A DNA stretch of 64,000 nucleotides from Phenylobacterium sp. J367 (GTDB taxonomy: Bacteria > Pseudomonadota > Alphaproteobacteria > Caulobacterales > Caulobacteraceae): NCBI RefSeq assembly GCF_024699985.1, contig NZ_JAJONA010000001.1, forward strand, positions 1,984,001 through 2,048,000, read 5' to 3'. Position 1 is the stretch's first letter. Each line of letters opens with the position of its first letter. The notes beneath the pieces were generated by a model, which was not told the origin of the DNA, searched no databases, and saw only the letters and a program-made list of their open reading frames with translations. A program made the translations under genes and the position numbers. Positions 38,369-49,242 of this stretch are shown piece by piece.

Positions 38369-38465
38369 GCCGGATCATACCGCAAGCGCGAAGTCCGTTT
38401 GCGTCCAACGGCCTGGGGCTCTAGCCTGTTTCCAACTTAACAAGCGTCAGTTGGGAGGACGTGCG

Positions 38466-40109
<1,644 letters not shown>

Positions 40110-40113
<4 letters not shown>

Positions 40114-41003
40114 ACGAGCCGGTACTCGCTGTCCGGTCCGGCCGGACCGTCGGTCGTGAGCACGCCTTCGCGCACGAGGTGGATCATCGCCGCCAGCATG
40201 GAGCGCGACGCCGCCGGCCACAGCCGGGGGTCCACGTCCTTGTAGAGCCGGGGCGTCAGGTCCCGGATCGTCGACGGCCCCGCCGTCAGCGCCTCGGTGA
40301 TCTGGTCGATCCGCTCCTGGCGGTGGGCGAGGTAGGCGTCGATGAACGGGCGCACCTCCCGCACCGGCGAGCCGTGCGTCGGCCACAGCGTCGCGAAGCC
40401 CCGGTCGCGGATGGTCCGCAGGCTCGCCAGGTAGTCGGTCATGTCGCCGTCCGGCGGGGTGATGACCGTCGTCGACCAGCCCATGATGTGGTCGCCGGAG
40501 AACAGCGCGTTCTCCTCCTTCAGCGCGAAGCACAGGTGGTTGGAGGTGTGGCCGGGGGTGGGGATCGCCTCCAGCGTCCAGCCGGGGCCGGAGACCTCGC
40601 CGCCGCCGCAGAGGCTGACGTCCGGCTGGAAGTCGGCGTCGTGGCCGGCCTCCATCTTCACCCCGCCGTCGTCCTCGTCGGGCGTGGCGACCGCGCAGCC
40701 GTAGATCGGCGCGCCGGTCCGCGCCTGCAGCGCGCGGGCCAGCGGCGAGTGGTCGGAGTGGTGGTGGGTGATGACGATGTGCGTTACCCGCTCGCCGGGG
40801 ATCGCCGCCAGGATCGCCTCCAGGTGCGCCGGATCGTCGGGGCCGGGGTCGATCACCGCGACCTCGTCCCGGCCGACGATGTAGGTGCCGGTGCCGACGT
40901 AAGTGAACGGGCTCGGGTTGTTGGCGATCACCCGTCGGATCAGCGGACTGACCTGGTCGCAGCGCCCGTAGGCGAAATCGATCTCCCGGACGTAGGGGAT
41001 CAT
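40110..41003 (-). CDS. MBL-fold metallo-hydrolase
   Basis: 297 residues. Metal motif THHHSDHS (HxHxDH), further ligands in PTPGHTSNH, FSGDHIMGW and LWPTHGSP. A C-terminal winged-helix-like domain (SRSMLAAMIHLVREGVL) matches the LACTB2/YflN-like group that cleaves esters, phosphodiesters or RNA. Its ATG at 41003 overlaps the stop of the upstream Blh-phosphatase-like gene by one base, so the two form an operon. Confidence 0.85.
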
Positions 41004-41410
41004 CAGCCGAGCACGCCGGAGAGATCGTAGCCGGCCCCGCGGCCGAGCGCCTTCAGCTCGTCGCGGCCCCTCTGGCCCGACACCGCCTGGCCGATCGACC
41101 AGGTGACGATGGACCGCGTCCCTGAACGGCAGAAGGCCAGCACGGGCCCTGGCGCCTCGTCGAGGATCCGGTTGGTGGCCTCCACCTGGTCCGGCGTCGG
41201 CCCGCCGGTCACCGGCACGTGGAAATAGGCCAGGCCCGCCGCTTCGGCGGCCGCCGCGATCTCGGCGCCGGACGGCTGGGCGGGGTCCTCGCCGTCCGGG
41301 CGGTTGTTGATGATCGTCCGGAAGCCCTGCCGGGCCGCCTCGTCCACGTCGGCGACGCTGATCTGCGGGGCCACCGAGAGGTCTTCGGTGACGCGTCTGA
41401 AATCACTCAT
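41003..41410 (-). CDS. Beta-lactamase hydrolase-like (Blh)/TIGR01244 phosphatase-like protein
   Basis: 135 residues of the dual-specificity-phosphatase-like fold found in the BLH/TIGR01244 family. The active-site loop is LAFCRSGTRSIVTWS, with the nucleophilic Cys and following Arg. In related bacteria this domain is fused to or encoded with an MBL-fold sulfur dioxygenase in sulfide handling. Here it is coupled to an MBL-fold gene of a different subgroup, so the sulfur role is only a possibility. Confidence 0.8.
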   Translation of the reverse strand: MSDFRRVTEDLSVAPQISVADVDEAARQGFRTIINNRPDGEDPAQPSGAEIAAAAEAAGLAYFHVPVTGGPTPDQVEATNRILDEAPGPVLAFCRSGTRSIVTWSIGQAVSGQRGRDELKALGRGAGYDLSGVLG

Positions 41411-41522
41411 GACTGCTGGTTTCCATCTGGCGGGGGGCCCTTCGTTGACATCATCGGGGGCGGGTGGAAGTTTCGCAACGCCCCGCCCCGAAAAGGCCCC
41501 ACGCGCAAGGCTCTCTCACCAG

Positions 41523-42446
41523 ATGTTCCGGTTCATCGGTCGGCGGCTCCTGGTGGCGGTTCCGACCCTGCTTCTGGTGATCACCGCCGCCTTCTTCATG
41601 ATGCGCGCGGCCCCGGGCAGCCCCTTCGACACCGACCGCCGGCTCTCGCCCGAGATCGAGGCGAACGTGCTGGCCAAGTTCGGCATGAACAAGCCGCTCC
41701 ACGAGCAGTACGTGGACTACATGATGGGCGTCGCCCGCGGCGATCTCGGCCCGTCGCTCAAGTATCGGGACAAGAGCGTCCTCGACATCCTCAAGGAGAA
41801 CTACAAGCCCTCGCTCCGCCTCGGCCTGTCGGCGATCCTCATCGCCTCGGTGGTCGGCGTGAGCCTGGGCGTGCTGGCGGCGCTGCGCCAGAACCGGCCG
41901 GCGGACTACGGGGTCATGGCGGTCGCCATCCTGGGCGTCTGCATCCCCACCTTCGTCACCGCGCCCCTGCTGGTGCTGGTCTTCGCCTCCAAGCTGGGCT
42001 GGCTGCCCAGCGGCGGCTGGAACGACGGGGCGCTGATCAACATGGTGCTGCCGGTCACCGTGCTGGCCCTGCCGCAGATCGCCATCATCTCGCGCCTGAC
42101 CCGCGCCGGCATGGTCGAGGTTCTGCACGCCAACTACATCCGCACCGCCCGCGCCAAGGGCCTGCCGGAGCACCGGATCGTCACCCGCCACGCGCTGCGG
42201 GCCGCCATCCTGCCGCTGGTCAGCTACCTCGGCCCCGCCTGCGCCGGCCTGATCACCGGCTCCCTGGTGGTGGAGAAGATCTTCAACCTCCCCGGCCTCG
42301 GGAAGTTCTTCGTGATCAGCGCGCTGCAGCGCGACTACACCGTCGTCATGGGCATGGTGATCTTCTACGCCGCCCTGATCCTCCTCCTGAACCTGGTGGC
42401 CGACCTGCTCTACGCCGCCCTCGATCCCCGGGTGCGGCTGGCATGA
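41523..42446 (+). CDS. Oligopeptide/dipeptide ABC transporter permease (OppB/DppB type)
   Basis: 307 residues, six membrane segments, with the N-terminal MFRFIGRRLLVAVPTLLLV typical of DppB. The EAA loop is YIRTARAKGLPEHRIVTRHA. It forms the channel with the next permease, which it overlaps by ATGA (42443-42446). No substrate-binding protein or ATPase gene is adjacent; partners must be elsewhere. It is intact. Confidence 0.9.
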   Translation: MFRFIGRRLLVAVPTLLLVITAAFFMMRAAPGSPFDTDRRLSPEIEANVLAKFGMNKPLHEQYVDYMMGVARGDLGPSLKYRDKSVLDILKENYKPSLRLGLSAILIASVVGVSLGVLAALRQNRPADYGVMAVAILGVCIPTFVTAPLLVLVFASKLGWLPSGGWNDGALINMVLPVTVLALPQIAIISRLTRAGMVEVLHANYIRTARAKGLPEHRIVTRHALRAAILPLVSYLGPACAGLITGSLVVEKIFNLPGLGKFFVISALQRDYTVVMGMVIFYAALILLLNLVADLLYAALDPRVRLA

Positions 42447-43355
42447 CCTCTTCGATCCTGGTCCCCGGCTCCCGCAAGGGGGCGGACAGCATGGAGCGCG
42501 CGGCCGTCAAGGGCCGCAGCCTCTGGGACGACGCGCGACGGCGGCTGCTGCGCAACAAGGCGGCGGTCGCCGGCATGGTGGTGCTCGCCCTGCTGGTGCT
42601 GGGCGCCCTGGTGGGCCCGTACCTGACGGGATGGCCCTACGACCAGGTGAACAAGGAGGACGTGTGGCTGGGCGCCGCTGCAGGGCGGCCACCTGCTGGG
42701 AACCGACTCGCTCGGCCGCGACCTGGCCGCTCGCCTGCTCATGGGCCTGCGCGTCTCGCTGGCCATCGGACTCGTGGCCACCGTCGTCTCGCTGATCATC
42801 GGCGTGGCCTGGGGCGCCGTCGCGGGCTACGTCGGCGGGCGGCTGGACGAGGTGATGATGCGCATCGTCGACGTCCTCTACTCGCTGCCCTTCATCTTCT
42901 TCGTGATCCTCCTGATGGTCACCTTCGGCTCGAACATCATCCTGATCTTCGTGGCGATCGGCGCGGTCGAATGGCTCACCATGAGCCGGATCGTGCGCGG
43001 CCAGACGCTGACCCTGAAGCACAAGGAGTTCGTCGAGGCCGCCCGCGCCGCGGGGCTCTCCCAGGGCGCGATCATCGCCCGGCACATCGTGCCCAATCTC
43101 CTCGGGCCCGTGGTCGTCTATGTGACCCTGACCATCCCGGCGGTGATCCTGGCGGAGAGCTTCCTCTCCTTCCTGGGGCTGGGCGTGCAGCCGCCCATGG
43201 CCTCGCTGGGCACCCTGATCGCCAACGGCGCCCAGGACATGGAGCTCGCGCCCTGGCTGCTGGTGTTCCCGTCAGTGGTGATGGTCGTGACGCTGATGAG
43301 CTTCAACTTCATCGGCGATGGCCTGCGCGACGCCATCGACCCGAAGGACCGGTGA
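42443..43355 (+). CDS. Oligopeptide/dipeptide ABC transporter permease (OppC/DppC type, one apparent frameshift)
   Basis: 303 residues after repair. The N-terminal cytoplasmic tail and first membrane helix (AAVAGMVVLALLVLGALVG) are in one frame. The remaining five helices and the EAA loop EFVEAARAAGLSQGAIIARH are in another. Dropping one G from GGG at 42670-42672 joins them through VWLAPLQGGHLLGTDSLGRD, the conserved OppC linker. It is translationally coupled to the OppB-like permease. Confidence 0.88.
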
Positions 43356-43413
43356 GCGCGTCAGGCGAAAGTGTGAAGCGGTTTCGCCGCCCGGACGCGC
43401 TCGGATGGGCTCG

Positions 43414-43947
43414 CTACTGTTGGCGGCTGGCGCGGAAGGAGCGCTGGTTCTTCACGCTCAGCATATAGCTCCCCAGTGAGGCCTTGCGGATGCGCACGGG
43501 GTCGCCCGGCTTGGGCGCGAAGGGCACCTCGTTGGCGTCGATCTGCGCCCAGACCGCGCCGTCCTTCAGCTCGACGATCCACTTGCCCGCGCTGGTCATT
43601 CGCGCGGCCGCGACCTCGCCGGTCAGGCTGTCGAGGTCCTCCGGCTTCTCGCCCTTCTCGAACAGGCTGAGCGACGGCATCTGGAAGCCGAAGGCCTGCT
43701 TGCGCACCTCGCGGGCCTGTTCGCGGTCGACCACCACCACGTCGCCCTTGGCCTCCGCGGTCTCCAGCGCCTCGGCGGCGGTGTCGTAGCAGGCCAGGCG
43801 CTCGGCGCTGTCGGCCACCTTGCGGCAGTCGCTGAGCTTCTGCAGCGCCTGCGCCCGCTGGGCCTTGGACTGGGCGAGCGCCGGCTGGGCGGTCAGCGCC
43901 AGGCCGACCGCGGCGGCCAGGACGAGGCGGACCCGGAGAGATCTCAT
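43414..43947 (-). CDS. Secreted protein with paired-cysteine CRKVADSAERLACYD motif
   Basis: 177 residues from the ATG at 43947. Signal peptide ending in QPALAQ. The motif DCRKVADSAERLACYDTAA near residues 40-58 suggests a disulfide-stapled helix. It is seen in several uncharacterised periplasmic proteins and in type VI-associated VasI/TagO-like proteins. The C-terminal half is beta-rich (KWIVELKDGAVWAQIDANE, RIRKASLGSYMLSV). No type VI genes are nearby. Function unknown. Confidence 0.7.
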   Translation of the reverse strand: MRSLRVRLVLAAAVGLALTAQPALAQSKAQRAQALQKLSDCRKVADSAERLACYDTAAEALETAEAKGDVVVVDREQAREVRKQAFGFQMPSLSLFEKGEKPEDLDSLTGEVAAARMTSAGKWIVELKDGAVWAQIDANEVPFAPKPGDPVRIRKASLGSYMLSVKNQRSFRASRQQ

Positions 43948-44329
43948 GTGCGCGAACCCCTGAACACGAAGGCGCGCATTCAAGCCGCCGGCCCGGTCCG
44001 GCGCAATCGCCAGCCTTCGCTGTTCGGCCGATTCTCAGTCACGTCCGGCGGCGGCTGTCGCCGGTCCACGATTCCTGCAAGCCCTGAGTGGCGCATTTCA
44101 GCCACACGGGGTCGCAGAGGTTGAAAAGTGCTCGCTTCGGGGCAGGTGCGACAATCTGTGACCAGAATGCGACACGTCGGCGTCGACCACCTGACAGGGC
44201 TGTAATGTGCGTTGACCCCTAGATGGTTACGCTCGTAACTCCACCGTAACCGGGCGCGACTTCGTTCCCGGGACCGAACCTTGTTGGGGAGCGGGTCCGC
44301 CATCGGCGGACCGCTGGAGGATGTAGACC
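43948..44329 (+). promoter_or_regulatory. Upstream region of TonB receptor 3 with GTTACG/CGTAAC sites
   Basis: No gene is seen in this 382 bp. GTTACG-CT-CGTAAC at 44226-44239 is a perfect palindrome. A further CGTAAC half-site at 44245-44250 lies 11 bp on, one helical turn. They are about 80-100 bp before the receptor start. A good GGAGG (44316-44320) precedes the TTG at 44330 by nine bases. Confidence 0.5.
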
Positions 44330-47300
44330 TTGCAAATCAAATCCATGCGGGAGCGCCTGTTGGCGTCTTCCATGATCTGCGGTGTGGCCGTACTCGGCCT
44401 GTCCGCTACGCAGGCGGCGGCGCAGGACGAAGTGTCCGAAATCGTCGTCACCGGCACCCGGATCCCCTCTCCCAACCTGGAGAGCGTGAGCCCCGTGACC
44501 GCCATCGGCTCCGCCGAAATCAAGGCTCAGGGCGTCACCCGGGTCGAGGACATGGTCAACAGCCTGCCGCAAGCGTTCGCGGCCCAGGGCGCGGCCCTCT
44601 CCAACGGCTCGACCGGTACGGCCACCGTCAACCTGCGCGGCCTGGGCGCCACCCGCACCATGGTGCTGGTCGACGGCCGTCGCCTGATGCCGGGTACGCC
44701 GAACACCGCCGGCGGCGCGCTGGCCCCCGACCTGAACTTCATCCCGACCGCGCTCGTCGAACGCGTTGACGTGCTGACCGGCGGCGCCTCGGCCGTTTAC
44801 GGCGCCGACGCCGTGGCCGGCGTCGTCAACTTCATCCTGCAGAAGAACTTCGAAGGTGTCCGCATCGACACCCAGTACGGGTTCTACCAGCACAAGAACG
44901 ACAACCCGGTGGCGGACGTCGTGGCCGCCGCCGCCGCCGGCGCCGCCAGCCCGGAATTCTTCGCGCTGCCGGACGAGAACGTGATCGACGGCGAAAGCTC
45001 GGAAATCACCCTGGTGTTCGGCGTCAATGCGCCGGACGGCCGCGGCAACATCACCGCCTACGCCGGCTACCGCCACTTCGAGCCGATCCTGCAGGGCAGC
45101 CGCGACTTCTCGTCGTGCACGCTCAATTCGGACGCGACCTTCGCGGCCGCCGGCTGCGGTGGTTCGGGCACGGCCTTCCCGGCCCGCGTCGGCAACTTCG
45201 TCGTCGACGTGACCAGCCCGGCGCAGCAGTTCCGCCCGCGCGTCGCGTCGCGCGACGTCTATAACTTCGGCCCGTCCAACTACTACCAGCGTCCGGACGA
45301 CCGCTACGTGATGGGCGCGTTCGCCCACTATGAACTCACCGACTGGGCGGAAGCCTACGCCGACCTGATGTTCATGGACGACAAGTCCACCTATCAGATC
45401 GCGCCGGGCGGCATCTTCGCCGGCACCTTCTCGATCAACTGCGCCAACCCGCTCCTGTCGGCCCAGCAGGCCGGCCTCCTGACCGCCACGGCGGCCTCGG
45501 GCGGCGGCACCTGCGCCAGCAACCCGGCCGGCACGTTCACGGGCATCGTCGCCCGCCGGAACACGGAAGGCGGCGGCCGTCAGGGCACGACCGAGCACGT
45601 TCAGTACCGCTACGTCGTGGGTATCCGCGGCGACATCAGCGAGAACTGGACCTACGACGCCTACATGCAGTACGGCCGCGTCGACTTCGACCAGGTCCAG
45701 ACGGGCTTCTTCCGCACGGGCGCCATCCAGAACGCCCTGAACGTCGTGAACGTGAACGGCACCCCGACCTGCGCGTCGGTGGTGAACGGCTCGGACACGG
45801 CCTGCGTGCCCTACAACATCTTCCGCATCGGCGGCGTCACCCAGGCGGCCCTCGACTACCTGGAAACCCCCTCCACCCAGGCGGGTAACCTGTTCGAGCG
45901 CATCGTCAACGTCTCGTTCGGCGGCATGCTCGGCGACTACGGCCTGAAGAGCCCGTGGGCGGAAGACGGCGTGGGCGTCTCGTTCGGTGCGGAATACCGC
46001 CGCGAACAGCTCGACTTCGCCGCCGACTACGTGTCGTCGTCGGGCGCCCTGAACGGTTCGGGCGGCGCCTCGCCGCCGGTGAACGGCTCGTTCGACGTCT
46101 ATGACCTGTTCGGCGAAGCCCGCATCCCGCTGGTGCAGGACATGCCGTTCGCCAAGTCGCTGACGTTCGAGACCGCCTACCGCTTCTCGGACTACAACTC
46201 GATCGGCACCACCCACACCTACAAGTTCGCCGGTGACTGGGAACCGATCGACGACCTGCGCTTCCGCGCCAGCTACCAGCGCGCCGTCCGTGCGCCGCAC
46301 GTCCTCGAGCTGTTCAGCCCGCAGAACGTCGTCCTCGACGGTACGCAGGATCCCTGCGCCGGCCTCTCCGCCGGTGACGCCCTGGTGGCCCGCTGCGCCC
46401 AGGCCTTCGGCCTGACCACGGCCCAGGTGCTGGCCATCGAAGAGAACCCGGCCAACCAGTACAACGGCCTGACCGGCGGTAACCCGGACCTCGATCCGGA
46501 AAAGTCCGACACCTACTCGCTGGGCGTCGTCTTCCAGCCGTCGATGGTCCCGGGCCTGAACGTGTCGGTCGACTGGTTCAACATCAAGGTCGACGACTAC
46601 ATCTCCGGCATCGGCGCCGACCTGATCATCAACAACTGCCTCGACACGCTCGACCAGTTCTATTGCGGCCTCGTCAACCGGGACTCGCAAGGCTCGATCT
46701 GGCTGTCGCCGCAGGGCTACGTGGTCGACACGACGCTGAACACCGGTTCGCTGGAAACGGCGGGCGTCGACTTCAACCTCGGCTACCGCACCGACCTCGA
46801 CCGCTTCGGCATGACCGACGCGGGCGGCATCTCGGTGTCGTTCGTCGGCACCTGGCTCGACAAGCTGTCGATCAAGTCGCTGCCGGACTCGGAGTCGTTC
46901 GACTGCGTCGGCAAGTACGGCACGATCTGCTCGGTCTCGGGCGGTCTGTCCTCGCCGAACCCGGAATGGCGTCACAAGGCTCGCCTGACCTGGAACACCC
47001 CCTGGTCGTACAACGACTGGATCTCCAGCGTCGGCCTGTCGGTCCAATGGCGTCACTTCAACAAGGTGACCCTGGACGCCTACTCGGATGACCCGCTGCT
47101 CAACAACCCGGGCCTCCAGTACGAAACCGACAAGACCCTCGGCGCGCGGGACTACTTCGACCTGACCGCGACCTGGACCATGAAAGACACTGTCAACTTC
47201 CGCCTCGGCGTGAACAACGTGTTCGACAAGGATCCGCCGCTGAACGGTTCGTCGAACTGCCCGACCGGGCCCTGCAACGGCAACACCTGGCCGCAAGTGT

Positions 47301-47350
47301 ACGACACCTTCGGCCGCTACATCTTCCTGGGCCTGACCGCCGACTTCTAG
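44330..47350 (+). CDS. TonB-dependent outer-membrane receptor 3
   Basis: 1006 residues from the TTG at 44330; an ATG at 44345 (MRERLLASSMI) is the alternative. Signal peptide ending in TQAAAQ, TonB-box-like EVSEIVVTGTRIPSP, plug with RGLGATRTMVLVDGRRLMP and VLTGGASAVYGADAVAGVVN. The barrel ends in YIFLGLTADF. The frame is intact. Codons are more selective than in neighbours (many AAC, TTC, GGT, CGT), a sign of high expression. This receptor class is often encoded next to TPR-sulfotransferases, as here. Confidence 0.92.
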   Translation: MQIKSMRERLLASSMICGVAVLGLSATQAAAQDEVSEIVVTGTRIPSPNLESVSPVTAIGSAEIKAQGVTRVEDMVNSLPQAFAAQGAALSNGSTGTATVNLRGLGATRTMVLVDGRRLMPGTPNTAGGALAPDLNFIPTALVERVDVLTGGASAVYGADAVAGVVNFILQKNFEGVRIDTQYGFYQHKNDNPVADVVAAAAAGAASPEFFALPDENVIDGESSEITLVFGVNAPDGRGNITAYAGYRHFEPILQGSRDFSSCTLNSDATFAAAGCGGSGTAFPARVGNFVVDVTSPAQQFRPRVASRDVYNFGPSNYYQRPDDRYVMGAFAHYELTDWAEAYADLMFMDDKSTYQIAPGGIFAGTFSINCANPLLSAQQAGLLTATAASGGGTCASNPAGTFTGIVARRNTEGGGRQGTTEHVQYRYVVGIRGDISENWTYDAYMQYGRVDFDQVQTGFFRTGAIQNALNVVNVNGTPTCASVVNGSDTACVPYNIFRIGGVTQAALDYLETPSTQAGNLFERIVNVSFGGMLGDYGLKSPWAEDGVGVSFGAEYRREQLDFAADYVSSSGALNGSGGASPPVNGSFDVYDLFGEARIPLVQDMPFAKSLTFETAYRFSDYNSIGTTHTYKFAGDWEPIDDLRFRASYQRAVRAPHVLELFSPQNVVLDGTQDPCAGLSAGDALVARCAQAFGLTTAQVLAIEENPANQYNGLTGGNPDLDPEKSDTYSLGVVFQPSMVPGLNVSVDWFNIKVDDYISGIGADLIINNCLDTLDQFYCGLVNRDSQGSIWLSPQGYVVDTTLNTGSLETAGVDFNLGYRTDLDRFGMTDAGGISVSFVGTWLDKLSIKSLPDSESFDCVGKYGTICSVSGGLSSPNPEWRHKARLTWNTPWSYNDWISSVGLSVQWRHFNKVTLDAYSDDPLLNNPGLQYETDKTLGARDYFDLTATWTMKDTVNFRLGVNNVFDKDPPLNGSSNCPTGPCNGNTWPQVYDTFGRYIFLGLTADF

Positions 47351-47378
47351 TCGACGACAGACCAGCAAGGTTCGACCC

Positions 47379-47412
47379 GGGGCGGCGGAGCAATCCGCCG
47401 CCCCTTCTTTTT
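47379..47412 (+). terminator. Intrinsic terminator 1 after TonB receptor 3
   Basis: A perfect 11-bp stem (47379-47389 with 47394-47404), loop GCAA (GNRA tetraloop) and T-rich tail TTCTTTTT at 47405-47412. Confidence 0.88.
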
Positions 47413-47422
47413 CGGCTAACTG

Positions 47423-47452
47423 GGGGCGGCGGAGCGATCCGCCGCCCCTTTT
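47423..47452 (+). terminator. Intrinsic terminator 2 after TonB receptor 3 (tandem copy)
   Basis: The same 11-bp stem (47423-47433 with 47438-47448), loop GCGA, tail TTTT. It is a near-exact duplicate of the preceding terminator 44 bp upstream. Confidence 0.85.
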
Positions 47453-47594
47453 CATGCGCGCGAGGCGGCGGCGAAACACGGGCTGAACCGATCCGCCGCG
47501 ACTGCTAGTGTGCGGTCTCTTTGCATTCGGGGTTGCGGCGTTGAGCGGCGGTTGGAAGGTCGGACAGATCCAGGTGAAGGTCGGCGGGCTCGAC

Positions 47595-49242
47595 ATGCCC
47601 AAGGTCGCGCCGTCCCGGTCCGAGGAGGAGCAGACCCGCGCTGCCCTGCGCGCTATCCATGAGGCCGCCCAGGCCCGGGACTTCGAGCGCGCCGAGACCC
47701 TGGCGGAAGCCGCCTACCGCGGCGGCCTCAGGCACCCGATGGTGCTGAACCTCGTGGCGCTCCGGCTGGAGAAGGGTGAGCGGTTCGAGGATGCGCTGGC
47801 CGTGCTGCGCGAGGCGGTCGAGGCCGCCCCGAAGGAATTCACCGCCCGCAACGCGCTCGCGCTCTGTCTCCTCCGCCTGGAGCGCTACGGCGAGGCGCTC
47901 GACCAGTTCGACGAGGTCCTGGCCCAGCAGCCGGACTTCCCCGGCGCGCTCTGCGGCCGCGGCGCGGGCTTCGAGGCGACCGGCCGGCTGCTGGAGGCGG
48001 AGGCCGACTACCGCCGGGCCCTCGCGGTCCAGCCTGAGAACCTGGGCGCCGTCGCAGGCCTCGCGAACCTGACCAGCCGCCGCGGGCGCCCACGCCGAGG
48101 CCCGCGCGCTCGCCGAGCGTGTCCTGGCCGTCCAGCCGAACTATCCGGACAGCGTCATGGTGGTGGCCGCCGCCGACCTGGCGGACGGACGAACCGCGGA
48201 TGCCATCGCCCGTCTGCAGGCGCTCGCCGCCGACAGCCGTCTCACCGATGTCCAGAGGGGCCTCGCCCAGGGCCTGCTGGCCGATGTCCTCGACGCCGAG
48301 GGCCGCATCCCCGAGGCCTACGAGGCCTATGCCGCCGGCAACATGACGCTCTGGAGGGCCTATGCGCCGGCCTTCGCCGACCAGCCCGCGGCGCTCGACT
48401 TCGCCCGCGACGTCCTGGACGCCCTGGATTTCGGCGGCCCGGAGACCTGGCCTGTCTCGCCGGCCGGCGCGCCGCCCGGCGTGAAGCGCCACGTCTTCCT
48501 GCTGGGCTTCCCCCGGTCCGGCACCACCCTTTTGGAACAGGTTCTGGGCAGCCACCCCGAGGTGGAGACGCTCGAGGAGCGCGACACCCTCTCGGCCGCC
48601 ATCCGCGCCTTCATGAGCCGGGCCGGCGACGTGGCCAACCTCGCGAGCGCGCCCGAAGCGGAGCTCGCCGAGCTGCGCGCCGCCTACTGGGAGCGCGTCC
48701 GCGCCGAAGGCGCCCGGCCCGATGGCAAGGTGTTCGTCGACAAGCACCCGCTCAACACCTTCCGGCTGCCGCTGATCGCCCGCCTGTTCCCCGACGCGGT
48801 GGTCCTGATGGCCCGGCGCGACCCGCGCGACGTCGTGCTCTCCGCCTGGCGTCGCCGCTTCGCCATGAGCAGCTCGGCCTATCAGCTCCTCACCCTGCCC
48901 GGGACCGCCGGCTACTACGACGCGGCCATGCGCATGGCCGACCGGTTCGCAGGCGTACTCGGCGAACGTCTCCACGTGGTCCGCCACGAGGCGATGATCG
49001 AGGATTTCGACGCCGAGGTCGGCGCGGTCTGCGAGGTGCTGGGCATCCCCTTCACGGCGGACCTGCGGGCGTTCGCCGACCGGGTCCGAGAGCGGGGGAT
49101 CGCCACGCCGTCCGCCGCCCAGCTCGCCGGCGGCCTCTCGGGCGAAGGTCTGGGCGCCTGGCGCCGCTATCGCGACCAGCTCGCCCCCGTCCTGCCGACG
49201 CTGGCGCCGTGGGTCGAACGGTTCGGCTACGAGGCGGAATGA
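47595..49242 (+). CDS. TPR-repeat sulfotransferase 1 (one apparent frameshift)
   Basis: 548 residues after repair. The N-terminal half is tetratricopeptide repeats (for example RFEDALAVLREAVEAAPKEF, YGEALDQFDEVLAQQPDFPG). The C-terminal half is a sulfotransferase with the PAPS 5'-phosphosulfate loop GFPRSGTTLLEQVLGSHP and 3'-phosphate motif RRDPRDVVLSAWR. It probably sulfates tyrosine or a glycan. The frame breaks at GGG 48084-48086; dropping one G gives SRRGAHAEARALAERV. The start is uncertain: in-frame GTG/TTG codons lie at 47574 and 47542. It overlaps the next gene by ATGA. Confidence 0.83.

Noticed and set aside
44219..47602. Open frame of over 1100 codons antisense to TonB receptor 3, and similar giant frames at 17984-21358 (-), 2268-5138 (-) and 28879-31851 (+)
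   Set aside because: They are mirror frames of genuine genes in 70% GC DNA. They show no domains, their composition is biased to Arg/Gly/His/Val, and the opposite strands carry well-recognised proteins.
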